Assembly (NCBI GenBank): GCA_025356335.1
Contig: JANXUF010000094.1
Coordinates: 1 to 64,000 of the forward strand
DNA length: 64,000 nt
Source: Actinomycetes bacterium
GTDB taxonomy: Bacteria > Actinomycetota > Acidimicrobiia > Acidimicrobiales > Ilumatobacteraceae
Direction: 5' to 3'
The stretch's first letter is position 1. Every line of letters begins with the position of its first letter. The notes under the pieces are model-generated. The model ran no database searches. It saw only the letters and a list, made by a program, of their open reading frames with translations, and was not told the DNA's origin. Positions 61,505 through 64,000 of the stretch are shown here, one piece after another. A program made the position numbers and the translations under genes.

Positions 61505-62974
61505 GTGACCGTGCCGTTGCCGCGCATCGTCGTCATCGGGCTCGGGCCAGGTGGCCCGGAGTATGCAACCTCGGCGGCGCTCTCAGCGATCGACCGGATC
61601 GCCCATCGGTACCTGCGGACCTCGCAGCACCCGTCCGCTTCGCTGCTCCCCGAGGCGACCACCTTCGACGCGATCTACGACGTCGCCGACAGTTTCGACG
61701 ACGTCTATGTCGAGATCCGCGACACGCTCGTCGCCGCGGCCGCACTGCATGGCGAGATCCTCTATGCGGTACCCGGTTCTCCGCTCGTGCTCGAACGCAC
61801 CGTCCGTTACCTCCGCGCTGACGACCGCATCGAGCTGCAGGTACTGCCGGCCGTGTCGTTCCTCGACCTCGCCTATGAACGGCTGGGCATCGACCCGATC
61901 GAGGCCCGTGTGCGGCTGATCGACGGACATGACTTCGCGACCGCCGCTGCTGCAGAAACGGGTCCGTTGCTCGTCGCCCACTGCCACGCCAACTGGGTGC
62001 TGTCGGACATCAAGCTCGCGGTCGAAGATGCTGCAGGCGACGAAGCGGTCGTCATCCTCCAACGCCTCGGGACTCCGGAAGAACTGATCACGCACACGAC
62101 GTGGGCGGAACTCGACCGCACCGTCGAGGCCGATCATCTGACGTCGATCTACATCCCTTCGCTCGGTTCTCCGGTCGGCAACGAACTCGTGCGCTTCTAC
62201 GAAATAGTGCGCCGGCTGCGCCTCGAATGCCCATGGGATCGCACGCAGACGCACGCCTCACTTGCCAGATACGCCGTCGAGGAGACCTACGAACTCGTCG
62301 AGGCGATCGGTCAATTGGGCGAGGACGGCGATGGCGACGACGAGCTCGAAGGCGAGCTCGGCGACGTACTGCTGCAGGTCGTGCTGCACTCGGCTATTGC
62401 CGAGCAGGAGGGTCGCTTCACGCTCCACGACGTCGCCAGGACGATCAGTGAGAAGATGATCCGCCGCCATCCCCACGTCTTTGCGGATGTCTCGGTGGAA
62501 ACCGCCGACGACGTGGCGACGAATTGGCAGCAGATCAAGCAGGCCGAGCGGGCTGCGCGCGGGGAGACCTCGGCACCTGCTTCCGCGCTCGATCGCCTGC
62601 CGGGTGCGCTCCCGTCGCTCGCCTACGCCGACGCGCTCTCCCGTGCTGCCGCCGAGGTCGGCTTCGATTGGAGCGAGCCGATCGACACGCTCGCCAAGGT
62701 TGCCGAGGAGTTGGAGGAGGTACGCGAATCGTTCGATGACGACGAGCATCTGCCGAGCGAGATCGGCGACCTGCTGTTCGCCGTCGTCAACGTCGCCCGC
62801 AGGCGCAGGATCGATCCCGAGATCGCCCTCCGACAGGCGAGCGCCAAGTTCGCACGGCGCTTCCGCATCGTCGAACAACTGGCGGCAGCACGCGGCACCG
62901 ACCTGGCGACGTGCGGTGTTGCGGCGCTCGATGTGCTCTGGGAGCAGGCAAAGACCCTGACCAACCCGAGGTGA
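61505..62974 (+). CDS. mazG: MazG nucleotide pyrophosphohydrolase with N-terminal tetrapyrrole-methylase-like domain
   Basis: A 489-residue fusion of the YabN type. Residues 1-225 have the methylase fold (IVVIGLGPGGPEYATSAAL, GEILYAVPGSPLVLERTV, then AHCHANWVL). From 240 the MazG domains show RLRLECPWDRTQTHASLARY, VEETYELVEAI with the EExxE metal site, and GELGDVLLQVVLHSAIAEQEG; a second MazG half ends EIGDLLFAVVNVARR. It hydrolyses non-canonical NTPs. GTG start at 61505. Confidence 0.92.
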   Translation: MTVPLPRIVVIGLGPGGPEYATSAALSAIDRIAHRYLRTSQHPSASLLPEATTFDAIYDVADSFDDVYVEIRDTLVAAAALHGEILYAVPGSPLVLERTVRYLRADDRIELQVLPAVSFLDLAYERLGIDPIEARVRLIDGHDFATAAAAETGPLLVAHCHANWVLSDIKLAVEDAAGDEAVVILQRLGTPEELITHTTWAELDRTVEADHLTSIYIPSLGSPVGNELVRFYEIVRRLRLECPWDRTQTHASLARYAVEETYELVEAIGQLGEDGDGDDELEGELGDVLLQVVLHSAIAEQEGRFTLHDVARTISEKMIRRHPHVFADVSVETADDVATNWQQIKQAERAARGETSAPASALDRLPGALPSLAYADALSRAAAEVGFDWSEPIDTLAKVAEELEEVRESFDDDEHLPSEIGDLLFAVVNVARRRRIDPEIALRQASAKFARRFRIVEQLAAARGTDLATCGVAALDVLWEQAKTLTNPR

Positions 62975-63038
62975 GCCCATCCGCGTCGTCAAAACTCGCG
63001 GCGACGGATGCCGGGGGCGTCGTCACCCGATGGGGTAG

Positions 63039-64000
<962 letters not shown>

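Overview
This 64 kb window comes from a GC-rich (by eye about 65 percent) actinobacterial chromosome. The best guess is class Acidimicrobiia (Ilumatobacter-like). The evidence is many GTG starts, several F420-type enzymes, GAF-ANTAR regulators, a class E-like sortase, the tiny ribosomal proteins bL37 and bS22 that are typical of Actinobacteria, and the order metG-tatD-(wall protein)-rsmA-ispE-glmU-prs-rplY-pth-mfd-mazG-eno. No insertion sequence, prophage, CRISPR array or rRNA is visible. One tRNA (Gln, TTG) is present.

Left part (0-12 kb): small accessory enzymes (MOSC, VOC, FMN/F420 split-barrel proteins), a VapBC-like pair, then a carbohydrate-type cassette made of a glycerol-1-phosphate-dehydrogenase-like protein divergent from amidase, PIG-L deacetylase, Gfo/Idh/MocA dehydrogenase and DegT/StrS aminotransferase. 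An acyl-CoA ligase and an F420-type LLM oxidoreductase follow, separated by short tandem repeats.

Central part (12-24 kb): the most unusual block. A minus-strand pair (VAO-type flavoprotein and a 1147-residue nucleotide cyclase/ATPase sensor) diverges from a plus-strand pair (a conserved protein of unknown function and a DyP-type peroxidase fused to a cytochrome P450). The P450 lacks the usual I-helix acid-alcohol pair, and the gene is interrupted by a one-base frameshift. The block is bracketed by two nearly identical 51-bp palindromes. Two further copies of that palindrome lie just upstream, all immediately 3' of genes. Next comes an RHH regulator/DUF4097 pair with an array of repeated TGACGTC sites.

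24-46 kb: two GAF-ANTAR proteins (one frameshifted), acyl-CoA dehydrogenase, adenosine deaminase, sortase, FMN monooxygenase, a CocE-like lipoprotein hydrolase, nitrobindin, a PD-(D/E)XK nuclease, bL37, a YihY-like membrane protein, a PHP phosphoesterase, YchF, RsmI and a methyltransferase/HAD pair. Several stop codons are followed at once by short tandem duplications.

47-64 kb: conserved housekeeping genes for translation, isoprenoid, nucleotide, cell-wall precursor and repair functions. Two oddities stand out. GlmU lacks its acetyltransferase half, and its start codon lies three nucleotides after the tRNA-Gln gene. The window ends inside enolase.

Three genes (peroxidase-P450, the second GAF-ANTAR gene, and a membrane-anchored hypothetical) each need a single-base change to be read through. 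This may reflect sequence errors rather than biology.
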